Of a stretch of DNA of 33,339 nt, positions 7,275 to 16,081 are shown in pieces. The translations under genes and the position numbers were made by a program. Origin of the DNA: an uncultured Lachnospiraceae bacterium (GTDB lineage Bacteria > Bacillota > Clostridia > Lachnospirales > Lachnospiraceae); the NCBI GenBank assembly GCA_947174185.1, contig CAMWHY010000017.1:1-33339 (forward strand), written 5' to 3'. The notes beneath the pieces were generated by a model. It saw only the letters and a program-made list of their open reading frames with translations, did not search any database and was not told the origin of the DNA. Within the stretch, counting starts at the first letter, position 1. Every line of letters begins with the position of its first letter.

Positions 7275-8273
7275 TTATCTCAGAATAACATCCTCGCAAA
7301 GCTGTCTCATCAGGTGATACAATTGTTCTTCATTGCCTGCTCCCATGACGACGCAGATATAGGGATTCATTGCAGCATCCGTAGCATACAGGATGATACA
7401 TTTTCCGGCAGCCATGGTACTTCCTGTCTTTCCGCCAACGATTGTTACACCGGACGGAGAATCATAGATCTCTGACAAAAACTTATTGGTGGTCGTAATA
7501 TCCCTGCTGCTTGACGTACCGTCAGCCAGAGTATATTCCACAGTATAAGAGGTGGTATTGATAATCTGTTGAAAGATATCATACTTCACCGCTGCATTAA
7601 AGATCAGATATAGATCATATGCTGTCGTATAATGTTCTTCATGGGACAATCCGTGAGGATTCACAAAATGTGTATTGGTTGCACCAAGCTGAAGCGCCCG
7701 CGTATTCATCATCTCCGCAAATGCCTCTTCAGATCCTGCCACATGCTGAGCCAGAGCCAGCGCCGCATCATTGGCGGAATATACCAGCATTGTATAAAGG
7801 AGATTCTGTACAGTAATCCGGTCTCCTGCCTTGAGGTTAAAGAGCTGTACTCCGTCCTCATAGATGGTCACATCGCCGATCAGCACAACGTCTTCCATAT
7901 TACAGTTTTCCATAACGATCAATGCTGTCATGATCTTTGTTAAAGATGCAGGATTAAGACGTTCATTGGGCTGATAGGAATACAGCACCTCCTGATGATT
8001 AATATCATAGATGCACGCCGCATTCAGACCGTCCACGACTGCTGTGCTGCTATCCGTAATATCATTTGCTGTTGCGCAAAGATCAGAAGCAAATAAGGCA
8101 ATTTGTGTTTGCGCTTCATTGGCCTCTATGGAAAAGCTGTCATTGGCCTGTAGTGTCCCATAGGAAAGCGGAATTTCTTCGGAAGCACACGCAGACAGCG
8201 ATGATACTGTCAGCAAGACCAGAAATAGTGCGATAGATTTTTGGAAATGTCTATTTATATTCACGCCACTCAA
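7275..8273 (-). CDS. Lipoprotein D-alanyl-D-alanine carboxypeptidase (peptidase S11)
   Basis: This 332-residue PBP5/DacA-type enzyme trims the terminal D-Ala from peptidoglycan stem peptides outside the cell. The catalytic motifs are SLTK (in [12 protein letters not shown]), SAN (in [11 protein letters not shown]) and KTG (in [13 protein letters not shown]). The N-terminus is a signal peptide ending in the lipobox LSAC, with Cys29 as the lipidation site, so it should be a lipoprotein. It lacks the C-terminal PBP5 domain and amphipathic tail by which many relatives attach to the membrane; the lipid anchor would replace them. The start is uncertain: TTG 8273 has AGGAG very close, and GTG 8264 has it rather far. 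Either way it overlaps mgsA, suggesting coupled translation. It is the last gene of the mre-min-rodA cluster. Confidence 0.92.
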   Translation of the reverse strand: MSGVNINRHFQKSIALFLVLLTVSSLSACASEEIPLSYGTLQANDSFSIEANEAQTQIALFASDLCATANDITDSSTAVVDGLNAACIYDINHQEVLYSYQPNERLNPASLTKIMTALIVMENCNMEDVVLIGDVTIYEDGVQLFNLKAGDRITVQNLLYTMLVYSANDAALALAQHVAGSEEAFAEMMNTRALQLGATNTHFVNPHGLSHEEHYTTAYDLYLIFNAAVKYDIFQQIINTTSYTVEYTLADGTSSSRDITTTNKFLSEIYDSPSGVTIVGGKTGSTMAAGKCIILYATDAAMNPYICVVMGAGNEEQLYHLMRQLCEDVILR

Positions 8274-8643
8274 ATTCTCCTCGTTCCAGAGATTTTATCA
8301 ACAATTCCGCAGATGCCAGATTGGTTGCCAGCGGAATATTGTGCATATCACACAACCTAACAAGATTGTTCACATCCAGTTCATGGGACTTCGGCGTCAA
8401 TGGATCACGCAGGAATATGACCAAATCGATTTGATTATGTTCGATCTGTACGCCGATCTGCTGTTCCCCGCCCAGATGTCCGGCAAGATATTTATGGATC
8501 GTAAGATTTGTTACTTCTTCTATCAGACGTCCTGTAGTACCGGTCGCATATAAAATATGCTTGCTTAAGATACCGCGGTAAGCAATACAAAAGTTCTGCA
8601 TTAGTTTTTTCTTTGCATCATGCGCAATCAACGCAATATTCAT
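8251..8643 (-). CDS. mgsA: Methylglyoxal synthase, with Asp-to-Glu change at the catalytic base
   Basis: This 130-residue enzyme converts dihydroxyacetone phosphate to methylglyoxal and phosphate, a glycolytic overflow bypass. Family motifs are ALIAHDAKK (H8, D9), the phosphate-binding ATGTTG (33-38), GGEQQIG (58-64) and FLRDPL with SHELD (D80, H87, D90). Against the E. coli enzyme these align with a constant offset of 11. Residue 60, a GAA codon at 8464-8466, is Glu where E. coli has D71, a catalytic base, and where B. subtilis also reads GGDQQ. The preceding SGP is AGH here. All other catalytic positions are kept, so activity may be altered rather than lost. GGGGG lies 8 nt before ATG 8643. 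It sits between rodA and the carboxypeptidase gene. Confidence 0.93.
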   Translation of the reverse strand: MNIALIAHDAKKKLMQNFCIAYRGILSKHILYATGTTGRLIEEVTNLTIHKYLAGHLGGEQQIGVQIEHNQIDLVIFLRDPLTPKSHELDVNNLVRLCDMHNIPLATNLASAELLIKSLERGEFEWREYK

Positions 8644-8706
8644 GCTTATATCCCCCTGTCTTTCTCCTGCTCCGTGTCCCTTATAGAGTTCAATGTATAT
8701 GACAGA

Positions 8707-9855
8707 TCAAAGATTGATCAAATCATCCTCTTTTCCGCTGCTTGTCCGTCTGCGGTTTCCACGCTGCAATGCTATATTTAAGACAAATCCCATTCCCATA
8801 TATAAGCTTACCAGAGAAGTCAATCCATAACTGACAAATGGCAGTGGTATTCCGGTATTGGGAAGGATCCCGGTTGCAACCGAAATATTGATAAAGCTTT
8901 GAAAACATCCGATGGAGCCAACTCCACTACAGATCACGGATCCGGCGATATCATCCGCCCGCATAGCGGCCAAATAACATCTTGCGGTGATTGTCATCAG
9001 AAGCAGGATGACAGCACAGCTTCCGACAAATCCCAACTCCTCTCCAACGATGGCAAAGATAAAATCAGTCTGAGGTTCAGAAATATAATTACCATTTTTC
9101 ACGGATCCCACTTCGTTATTATTCAGACCCTTACCCCACAGCTGCCCCGACCCTATGGCAGTAATTGAATTTTGCTGCTGATAGGCTGTGGTCAGGGAAT
9201 ATTTTTCAGGATTTAACCATGCATAGATGCGTTCCTGCTGATATTCTTTAATTAACGTCTGATCCGGCTGTAGTACGATAAACAGAAAGATAACGCCCAC
9301 CGGAATCGCAACAGCAAGCAGACCCAATATGATCTTATAGCTTAATCCTCCCACGTAAAGCATAATACAGAAAATAACCGCAATCATAATGCTGGTCGAC
9401 ATGTCAGGCTGCTTGTAGATCAATGCCAGCGGAGGGAGTAGCAAAAGGATCATTTTTGCCAATGTGCTGAAAGTATTCAGATTATCCTTATGCTTTATTA
9501 TAAACTGTGCATAAAAAAGTATCAATAGTATTTTTGCAGTTTCTGACGGTTGAAATCGAATTCCCGCAATTTCCAGCCATCGCTGGGCGTTATTGGACGA
9601 CTGCCCAAAAAACTGAACCAGAAGCAGTAAACCGAGATTCCCTCCATAGATCAACCACTGCAGCTTCAGGATCAAATGATAATCCACACAGGCAATCGCC
9701 GCCATCAGAAATATGCCAAGGATGGCACCGCCAATCTGTCTGGTCTGTACGGATTCCTTGGCACTTCCGATTACAAGGATGCCTATCGTTGTCACTGCAA
9801 ACAACAAGATAAGAAGTATAAAATCAAAATTTTTGAGATGGTACTTTTGTGGCAT
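8707..9855 (-). CDS. rodA: SEDS peptidoglycan glycosyltransferase RodA
   Basis: This 382-residue, roughly ten-helix membrane protein polymerises lipid II into glycan strands for lateral wall growth, working with a class B PBP (here PBP2, encoded upstream). SEDS hallmarks are RFQPSE, the KQPDMSTS loop (usually KQPDLGTA), EPQTDFIFAIVGEELG, whose loop holds the conserved Asp, and ISVATGILPNTGIPLPFVSYG. RodA is favoured over FtsW because of the context with mreBCD and mrdA. The ribosome site before ATG 9855 (AAAGGA about 13 nt away) is weak, with minE ending 27 bp upstream. The arginine-rich C-terminus is cytosolic. Confidence 0.94.
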   Translation of the reverse strand: MPQKYHLKNFDFILLILLFAVTTIGILVIGSAKESVQTRQIGGAILGIFLMAAIACVDYHLILKLQWLIYGGNLGLLLLVQFFGQSSNNAQRWLEIAGIRFQPSETAKILLILFYAQFIIKHKDNLNTFSTLAKMILLLLPPLALIYKQPDMSTSIMIAVIFCIMLYVGGLSYKIILGLLAVAIPVGVIFLFIVLQPDQTLIKEYQQERIYAWLNPEKYSLTTAYQQQNSITAIGSGQLWGKGLNNNEVGSVKNGNYISEPQTDFIFAIVGEELGFVGSCAVILLLMTITARCYLAAMRADDIAGSVICSGVGSIGCFQSFINISVATGILPNTGIPLPFVSYGLTSLVSLYMGMGFVLNIALQRGNRRRTSSGKEDDLINL

Positions 9856-9882
9856 TGTAATAATACTATCCTTTAATCAATT

Positions 9883-10155
9883 TTATTTCGACCGTAATTC
9901 CAGAATCGGAATATTTGCCCGGATCGAAGGGATCCTGTTGCCCCGTTCCTGATTCTTTGTTTGTGTGATCTGTATTTCTGTGCTTTCCACATCGATGCGC
10001 ATATATTTTGACAGAACACCGATAATATCTTTTTTAATCATTTCGATCATTTCCGGAGAACATTCCGTCCGATCAGAGATCAACAGTATTTTTAATCTAT
10101 CTTTCGCTACGTGGCTTGATGAATGTCTTTTGAAAAGAGATAAAAATCTATTCAT
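9883..10155 (-). CDS. minE: Cell division topological specificity factor MinE
   Basis: This 90-residue protein stimulates the MinD ATPase and drives Min oscillation, confining MinCD inhibition to the cell poles. The N-terminal MNRFLSLFK is the amphipathic membrane-targeting segment. AKDRLKILLISDRTECSP is the MinD-contact and first strand region, followed by the dimerisation domain with IIGVLSKYMRID and the VESTEIQI strand. The length is normal. AAGGAG lies 8 nt before the start. It follows minD by 18 bp. Presence of MinE rather than only DivIVA/MinJ implies an oscillating, E. coli-style Min system, as in many clostridia. Confidence 0.96.
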   Translation of the reverse strand: MNRFLSLFKRHSSSHVAKDRLKILLISDRTECSPEMIEMIKKDIIGVLSKYMRIDVESTEIQITQTKNQERGNRIPSIRANIPILELRSK

Positions 10156-10173
10156 AGTCTGCTCTCCTTTCTA

Positions 10174-10965
10174 CTATACACGATGGAAAATACCGCTGAA
10201 TTTGGCCCATAAAGTAATGCTCTTGTCAAATTCCATCAGCGGAATATCTTCCCCGTTGACGCGCCTTGAAATATTCAAATATGCCTTACCCGCCTGCGTT
10301 GCACTGCCCACAAGCGGTTCCCCCTGATTGGTGGAAATCACGACATTCTCATCATCCGGAACAGCACCGATCAATGGAATCGCCAGAATATCAATGACGT
10401 CATCAATTGTCATCATTTCGCCGCGCCTGATCATATCATGCCTGAGGCGATTGATTACGAGTTCAATCTTCTCAAATTCATTGGCCTCTAAAAGTCCGAT
10501 GATGCGGTCAGCATCCCGGATGGCAGAAACTTCCGGCGTTGTAACAACCAGTGCCCTGTCTGCCCCTGCAATTGCGTTTTTAAATCCCTGTTCAATCCCT
10601 GCGGGACAGTCTAAAAGAATAAAATCAAACTGCTCTTTTAGCTCACTGATCAGTTTCTTCATTTGTTCCGGTGATACCGCACTTTTATCTTTCGTCTGTG
10701 CCGAAGGCAGAAGATAAAGCGATGGATAACGCTTATCTTTGATCAGTGCCTGTTTGATGCGGCAGTTCCCTTCGATCACATCGACAAGATTATAGACGAT
10801 TCGGTTCTCCAATCCCATAACAACATCAAGATTCCTAAGTCCGATATCCGTGTCAATAAGGACAACGCTTTTTCCAAGGGAAGCAAGTCCCGTTCCTACA
10901 TTTGCGGTCGTAGTTGTCTTACCGACTCCGCCTTTCCCTGATGTAATGACAATTACTTCACTCAT
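10174..10965 (-). CDS. minD: Septum site-determining ATPase MinD
   Basis: This 263-residue ParA-family ATPase recruits MinC to the membrane. Seen are the deviant Walker A KGGVGKTTT near the N-terminus, DTDIGLRNLD, FDFILLDCPAGIEQG (Walker B), and the C-terminal amphipathic membrane-targeting helix ITLWAKFSGIFHRV. ATG 10965 (MSEVIVITSG) is chosen over an upstream in-frame start because GGAGGGAG precedes it. minC lies upstream across a 90-bp gap with a tandem repeat, and minE directly downstream, so minCDE is complete and in standard order. Confidence 0.97.
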   Translation of the reverse strand: MSEVIVITSGKGGVGKTTTTANVGTGLASLGKSVVLIDTDIGLRNLDVVMGLENRIVYNLVDVIEGNCRIKQALIKDKRYPSLYLLPSAQTKDKSAVSPEQMKKLISELKEQFDFILLDCPAGIEQGFKNAIAGADRALVVTTPEVSAIRDADRIIGLLEANEFEKIELVINRLRHDMIRRGEMMTIDDVIDILAIPLIGAVPDDENVVISTNQGEPLVGSATQAGKAYLNISRRVNGEDIPLMEFDKSITLWAKFSGIFHRV

Positions 10966-11005
10966 TTGGTCTCCCTCCAAAATTAATAATTGTCCCCTAA
11001 AACAT

Positions 11006-11039
11006 GATTACATCGGTAATCTGATCACATCAGTAATCT
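11006..11039. repeat. 17-bp tandem repeat in the minC-minD gap
   Basis: GATTACATCGGTAATCT (11006-11022) is followed at once by GATCACATCAGTAATCT (11023-11039), matching at 15 of 17 positions. The first copy also contains an inverted pair, GATTAC-ATCG-GTAATC. It lies in the 90-bp space between the minC stop and the minD ribosome site, the largest gap among the min genes. It may be a regulator site, an RNA structure, or a chance duplication. Confidence 0.6.
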
Positions 11040-11055
11040 GCTTACAGCCAATGGA

Positions 11056-11730
11056 TTATTCTGTAATCCGTTTTAGTAATTCTTTGGTGTAAGGCTCTAT
11101 GTTAATTTTATCATTAGATGCATAAGCAATCTGGGGCAATAACTTTGGCTTGATTCCCCAGCGGGGCTTTTTCGCAGGTTGATAGCAAAGAGGACCAATC
11201 CTAAGTTCCTCCGGTGCCATCTCCATAGCAAGGATCATCTGCTTAGAATCCTCTGAAGACTTGCCCCCGGCATAAGCCTCCCCATACAAACCGCCGAAAA
11301 TAAAGATGCTTTTTTTAGATATGATCGTACATCCCGGATGAACATCGCCTAGGACGATGATATCCTTTTCGGAATCGATAAAATCCTGATTGATTACGGA
11401 ATTTCTGATCAAACAGACATCATTTTGCTTATATTCTTCAGCTACGATACGGATGCAATGTTGGAATGAATCCGCTGCCTTGGAAAGGTCCACGAGACAG
11501 ATGATATTAATATCCGTACATTCTGTAATAATATCGCAGAAACGATCCTGCTCCTCTTCCGTCAGTTCTTTCCCCTCAAATGACAGCGCCATCTTTGCAT
11601 TTCCAAAAAATTTCCGCCCGTCGATCAGTTTTTGACGCAGTGCTGTTTCCAGATCTTCCACGCTGCACTCTTCGTCCATGATGATTCTAAGACCGTTGCT
11701 GGAACTTTTTATTTTGATCATGGTATTCAT
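11056..11730 (-). CDS. minC: Septum site-determining protein MinC
   Basis: This 224-residue inhibitor of FtsZ assembly acts with MinD. The N-terminal domain (about residues 1-100) includes the NGLRIIMDEECSVEDLETAL segment. The C-terminal beta-helix, which binds MinD and forms copolymers, is recognised by DVHPGCTIISKKSIFIFGGLYGEAYAG. I start at ATG 11730 (MNTMIKIKSS), with AAAGGA upstream; a longer frame to 11751 would overlap the mrdA stop. It begins 17 bp after mrdA ends, tying division-site selection to the elongation genes in one transcript. Confidence 0.93.
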   Translation of the reverse strand: MNTMIKIKSSSNGLRIIMDEECSVEDLETALRQKLIDGRKFFGNAKMALSFEGKELTEEEQDRFCDIITECTDINIICLVDLSKAADSFQHCIRIVAEEYKQNDVCLIRNSVINQDFIDSEKDIIVLGDVHPGCTIISKKSIFIFGGLYGEAYAGGKSSEDSKQMILAMEMAPEELRIGPLCYQPAKKPRWGIKPKLLPQIAYASNDKINIEPYTKELLKRITE

Positions 11731-11747
11731 AATCGTCCTTTCTACCG

Positions 11748-14612
11748 TCAATCAGTTGTCGTGCTGCCGCCGACTGCCTCCGATGCCTCGCCGTTGATCA
11801 GTTCCGTATGATCCATCAGATCAAAATAATAAGTAAATACATCTTTTCCCAATTGTGCAGCATAATCGGAGGAATATCCATGGGCGATACGTACGGCTAT
11901 CGCGATCTCCGGTGAGTTATAGGGGGCGTAAGCGACAAACAATGCATGATTGGGTTTATTTTCCGCCTCCTGTGCCGTTCCTGTTTTGCCGGCGCAGATT
12001 ACGCCAAAATCATTATAATATGACTTGCGCTCGATCACCCTGCGCATGCCGACGTGGATCGCATTCCAAAGATCACTGCCAAGACTTACATAATTCCGTA
12101 CATTTGGTGTATAACTGCGCAGTACTTCTCCCCGTGAATTCTGTACGGATTTGATCAGGCTCAACTGATATACCGTACCACTGTTGGCAATCGCTGTTAT
12201 ATATCGCGCGAGTCCTACCGTCGTATAGTTGTGATTGCCCTGACCGATCGCCGACGGTACCGGATACTGTGTCGATACCTGCGGCTCAGATTCGGCAATC
12301 TCTACCCCGGACTTTTCACTAAATCCAAACATATCCGCATATCGATAGATCCGTTCCATACCGACGCTGTCATTATAGCCTGTTCCACTGTTTGCAAGGC
12401 GGTAGCCTACCTCATAGAAAAAAATATTACAGGAATTTTCAATCGCGCCTGTTACGGCAAGCGATCCATGTATGCCGGTACATCTGGGCGGTGTAGTTCC
12501 GGCCAGCTTATCTTCAAACACTCCCTGACAGGTGATCGTTTCTCCAAGCGTAATCACACCCTCTTCCACGCCTGCCACAGCAGAGAGCATCTTAAAGGTA
12601 GATCCCGGTGCGGTACGCTGCTGTGTGGCATAATTCCAAAGCGGTCTTGACATATCACTGTTAAGCGCGGCTAAATAAGCGGAATCCGCATTATTGGCAA
12701 GCCGGTTATTGTCATAACCAGGATAGGATACTAGAGCAAGCACCTCTCCGGTATTTGGATTCGTAACAACGCAGGAACCGGAACACGGCTCCAGTCCAAG
12801 TTGTGCTGGCGTAATATCCAGATTAGAGATCAGAGATACCATAAAGCTATAAGACGATACCTGTCCCGAGTTCAGCTTGCTGATCCTTGACTGGTCAATC
12901 TGTATGATATCCTGTTCCCAAAGCAGCAGACATACCTGTTTTCCGTTAATATTGTCATTCAGAAGCATGTAACGATACAGCTTCTTGGAAAAATCATTAT
13001 TATTAGCAAGATGTTCTATAATATAATCAATCAGCGCTGCATAGATCTCCGAAGAATCGGAATACTGGTTTTCCAGATGCAGCTTACTGATATCGATCCA
13101 GTTCTTGGAGATGGCATAGGTCAGGAATTCCCGAATACTGATGGATTCCTCCGTTTTCCATCTTTGGTAGACAGGATCTGTCTGATCTACTGCTTCCATA
13201 TTCAGCACGCCATAATCATTGGAGGAAAGCATGGAGATGATAAAACTTTCATAGACCTGATACTCTTTGCTTAGGTCCCGATAAGCGGTGTCGCTTTCCA
13301 TCATCTGCCTTCTAAGTTCAGAAAATACATTTTCCTGTTTACTCAGGAATGCCTGATAAACTGCTTTCTCCGTTTCCCCCGCATAATCTTTGGAAAGATG
13401 GTTGATATCTATAACATTATTATTAAACAGTGCGTAATAAACATCATAGATCGGGATCTTCACATTACGTCCGGTCTGTTCCACTTCCTTTTCATTAACG
13501 ATACGGCTCACCAGGATTCCGGCGATCTTCTGCTCTAATAAATTATAGATCGCGATCTGGAGTTCACTGTCTATCGTCAGATAGATGTCGTTTCCGGCGA
13601 TTGGCGGTATGGCATTCTGGACCTCTATGATCCTGCCAAACTTATCCACATAGACAGTTTCGGAACCTTTTGTTCCCTGCAGTTCGTTTTCCATGGAATA
13701 TTCTATCCCTGTCTTACCAACAATGTCGGTAAGAGAATAGTTGGGATTTTCCAGAGACAGCGAGTCATATTCTTCCTGTGAGATCTTTCCGGTATAGCCG
13801 ATGATCGGCGCAAAATAAATACTGTTATTGTACCTGCGGATCGTATTCTCCTCAATGGCAACGCCCTGCAGAATATCACTGTTCTCCATAATGACGGCAA
13901 CGGTCTCTTCGCTGACATCTGTTGCCACCTCAGTGGAAATATATTTTTGGAAAGCATTTAAACTCAGATTATATCTGATGTTGACAATCTTTAATATCTC
14001 TTCATTGGTATAGCCCATGCCCATGACGAAAGCAGTCTGTTTGCCTTCTTCATCAGTAAAATAACCTCCGATTCCAAATTTATTTTCTCCGGCAAGATAG
14101 GCAATGACATCATCCGGCGTCGCAGTTTTTTCGGGATAGGTAAGCTCCTGTATTGTCTTTCTGCCGTAAACATCCGCCAGAAAACGAAGCAGCGTATTTC
14201 CCTCCACTGCATACCGGAAATTACCGTTTTCATCCAAATAAATTTTAAAATCACTGATGACCTCATCTCCGCTGTCCTCAATCATATGTATCATATTGTA
14301 GATGATCGTATTTAACGTAGCGTTTTTTCCGGTTCCCGATTCGATGGTATCCGTGATTGTCACACTATATGCCAATTCATTATAGGCCAGTAGAACGCCG
14401 TTACAGTCATAGATATTGCCTCTTGTACTGGGAATATCCACTGTTTTTTCAATACTGAGCGTAAAATTACTCATATATTCATCGCCATTCACGATCTGAA
14501 GCTGAAAGATTCTGTTGACCAATATGCCGGCAACGATAAAAAGCGATAGAAATAACAATGCAAATCTTGACAATATGAAGTTAATGACCTTTTCTTTCAA
14601 ATCATATAACAT
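11748..14612 (-). CDS. mrdA: Penicillin-binding protein 2 (class B transpeptidase) with large insertion
   Basis: This 954-residue peptidoglycan cross-linking enzyme works with RodA. A membrane helix lies near residues 15-35, then the PBP dimerisation domain with DIPSTRGNIYDCNG. Transpeptidase motifs are STFK (Ser671), SCN (Ser727) and KTG (Lys876). Typical PBP2 is about 600-700 residues. The excess lies between LTIDSELQ (about residue 344) and CVVTNPNTGEVLALVSYPGYD (about 610), elements only about 25 residues apart in E. coli PBP2. So some 240 residues, charged and helical in appearance, are inserted inside the transpeptidase domain. Similar oversized PBP2s occur in Lachnospiraceae as far as I recall. 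ATG 14612 has GGAGAG 9 nt upstream and overlaps mreD by 11 bp. Confidence 0.95.
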   Translation of the reverse strand: MLYDLKEKVINFILSRFALLFLSLFIVAGILVNRIFQLQIVNGDEYMSNFTLSIEKTVDIPSTRGNIYDCNGVLLAYNELAYSVTITDTIESGTGKNATLNTIIYNMIHMIEDSGDEVISDFKIYLDENGNFRYAVEGNTLLRFLADVYGRKTIQELTYPEKTATPDDVIAYLAGENKFGIGGYFTDEEGKQTAFVMGMGYTNEEILKIVNIRYNLSLNAFQKYISTEVATDVSEETVAVIMENSDILQGVAIEENTIRRYNNSIYFAPIIGYTGKISQEEYDSLSLENPNYSLTDIVGKTGIEYSMENELQGTKGSETVYVDKFGRIIEVQNAIPPIAGNDIYLTIDSELQIAIYNLLEQKIAGILVSRIVNEKEVEQTGRNVKIPIYDVYYALFNNNVIDINHLSKDYAGETEKAVYQAFLSKQENVFSELRRQMMESDTAYRDLSKEYQVYESFIISMLSSNDYGVLNMEAVDQTDPVYQRWKTEESISIREFLTYAISKNWIDISKLHLENQYSDSSEIYAALIDYIIEHLANNNDFSKKLYRYMLLNDNINGKQVCLLLWEQDIIQIDQSRISKLNSGQVSSYSFMVSLISNLDITPAQLGLEPCSGSCVVTNPNTGEVLALVSYPGYDNNRLANNADSAYLAALNSDMSRPLWNYATQQRTAPGSTFKMLSAVAGVEEGVITLGETITCQGVFEDKLAGTTPPRCTGIHGSLAVTGAIENSCNIFFYEVGYRLANSGTGYNDSVGMERIYRYADMFGFSEKSGVEIAESEPQVSTQYPVPSAIGQGNHNYTTVGLARYITAIANSGTVYQLSLIKSVQNSRGEVLRSYTPNVRNYVSLGSDLWNAIHVGMRRVIERKSYYNDFGVICAGKTGTAQEAENKPNHALFVAYAPYNSPEIAIAVRIAHGYSSDYAAQLGKDVFTYYFDLMDHTELINGEASEAVGGSTTTD

Positions 14613-15123
14613 CCGAATCGTCTCTCCTAAATTCCGCTAAAACAAACTTATATTCCAGAACCACCAACAGGGGATACAGCACCACCGAGATCCCGAGTGT
14701 ATAGATCAGTTCCGGGAGGATGGTGTGCAGGATATATCCACCAAAATCAAAGTTTCCATTTAACAGATTAAAAAATACGTAGTCCACTAACAATACCAAC
14801 ACATTGCTTCCGGCGATTACTGCCAGCGGCAGTTTGAAATCATCATGTATGTAGTAGGTATTTAATTTACCGTCGAAGTAGCCGATCAGCATATAAACCA
14901 GTGCATAAAATCCCAGAACATCCATAAAAAAAATATCCAGTAACAGTCCGCTGAAAAACCCCAGAAAAATACCGCTATATTCTCCCCGTATCAATCCGTA
15001 GGTACTGGTCAGGAGGATCAACAGATTTGGTACGATCCTGCCATAAGACAGCTGGCTGAATACACTGGTCTGTAATAAAAACATAATCAATAAAAGCAAT
15101 ACTGCTGTTACTATTTTCTTCAT
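14602..15123 (-). CDS. mreD: Rod shape-determining protein MreD
   Basis: This 173-residue, highly hydrophobic protein with about five to six membrane helices belongs to the elongasome membrane core. MreD is poorly conserved; the call rests on hydropathy, length, the typical N-terminus (MKKIVTAVLLLLIMFLLQTS), the GIFLGFFSGLLLDIFF segment, and its place between mreC and mrdA. TGGAG lies 7 nt before ATG 15123. It overlaps the mrdA start by 11 bp, a coupling arrangement. Confidence 0.92.
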   Translation of the reverse strand: MKKIVTAVLLLLIMFLLQTSVFSQLSYGRIVPNLLILLTSTYGLIRGEYSGIFLGFFSGLLLDIFFMDVLGFYALVYMLIGYFDGKLNTYYIHDDFKLPLAVIAGSNVLVLLVDYVFFNLLNGNFDFGGYILHTILPELIYTLGISVVLYPLLVVLEYKFVLAEFRRDDSDVI

Positions 15124-15150
15124 AGTAAAGCTCCATTCTTGATCACCATT

Positions 15151-16017
15151 CTACTCGATCTCCGGCTTCATCTGGGTAATGACGAGCACTTCCGATAAAT
15201 GTTCAAAATCTACAACCGGTGTGATATAACCCGATTTTGTTAGATTGTTGGAATCCATTTCCACCGAAGCCACATAACCAAGCAGGATCCCCGGCAGATA
15301 TTTATCGCTGATATTTGATGTCACCACCTTATCCCCGATGCCTACCTGATTGTCTTCATCGATCAACTGGGAATATCTGATAAAACCATCTTCGATCAGT
15401 CTAAGATCACCGGAAACGATCAGGTTGTCCTGTGTATGCAGTACAGAGGCGCTGATGTTGGAATTGTTATTGATCACAGTCGTTACTCTGGCCCAGTTTC
15501 TTCCTGTCTCTGAAACCCTGCCCACAAGTCCGCTTCCCGCGATGACATTCATATCCACAAGAATTCCATCGTCGCTTCCCTTATCAATGATAAAGGAATC
15601 AAACCAATTGCCCGAGGACGCAGAGATCACTCTTGCCCCCACCTTTTCATATTCCGAATATTGCTGGTCCAGTTCGTACAGTTCCCTTAAGCTTGTCAGT
15701 TCATATTTATCCTGCATCAGCAGCGTATTCTCAATTTGAAGTTCATTGACCTGCTCCTGCAGCGCCTGAATTTCAGCTTGTAGTTCCTCAATGGTCTCCT
15801 TTTCACGGGAGGCTTCCACAAAAACAGTGCTGATGACCGTTATCCCCTTTTGAAACGGTACAATGATAAAACCTGCAATGTTTCCAAGAAATGTCCCTGT
15901 AATATTGGTCGTAAATGTTGTGAGCATCAACGCAATACAGAGCATGGAAAGCATAAGCATCACATACTTTCCCGGTATTTTCGGTTTTTCTGCTTTTCTC
16001 TTTACTATAGGACTCAT
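15151..16017 (-). CDS. mreC: Rod shape-determining protein MreC
   Basis: This 288-residue bitopic protein links MreB to PBP2 and RodA. It has a short basic cytosolic N-terminus, one membrane helix (about residues 19-40), a coiled coil rich in Glu/Gln/Leu (about 70-115), then the two beta-barrel MreC domain with SSGNWFDSFIIDKGSDDGI, GSGLVGRVSE and GILLGYVASVEMD. The length is normal. No strong ribosome site is visible before ATG 16017, though the 64-bp gap after mreB suggests reading from the same transcript. Confidence 0.95.
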   Translation of the reverse strand: MSPIVKRKAEKPKIPGKYVMLMLSMLCIALMLTTFTTNITGTFLGNIAGFIIVPFQKGITVISTVFVEASREKETIEELQAEIQALQEQVNELQIENTLLMQDKYELTSLRELYELDQQYSEYEKVGARVISASSGNWFDSFIIDKGSDDGILVDMNVIAGSGLVGRVSETGRNWARVTTVINNNSNISASVLHTQDNLIVSGDLRLIEDGFIRYSQLIDEDNQVGIGDKVVTSNISDKYLPGILLGYVASVEMDSNNLTKSGYITPVVDFEHLSEVLVITQMKPEIE

Positions 16018-16081
16018 ATATATTAAAGAATCATTGCCTTTCTACTTATTTCCATCCAAAATCAGCACATCTGCAATTCTG

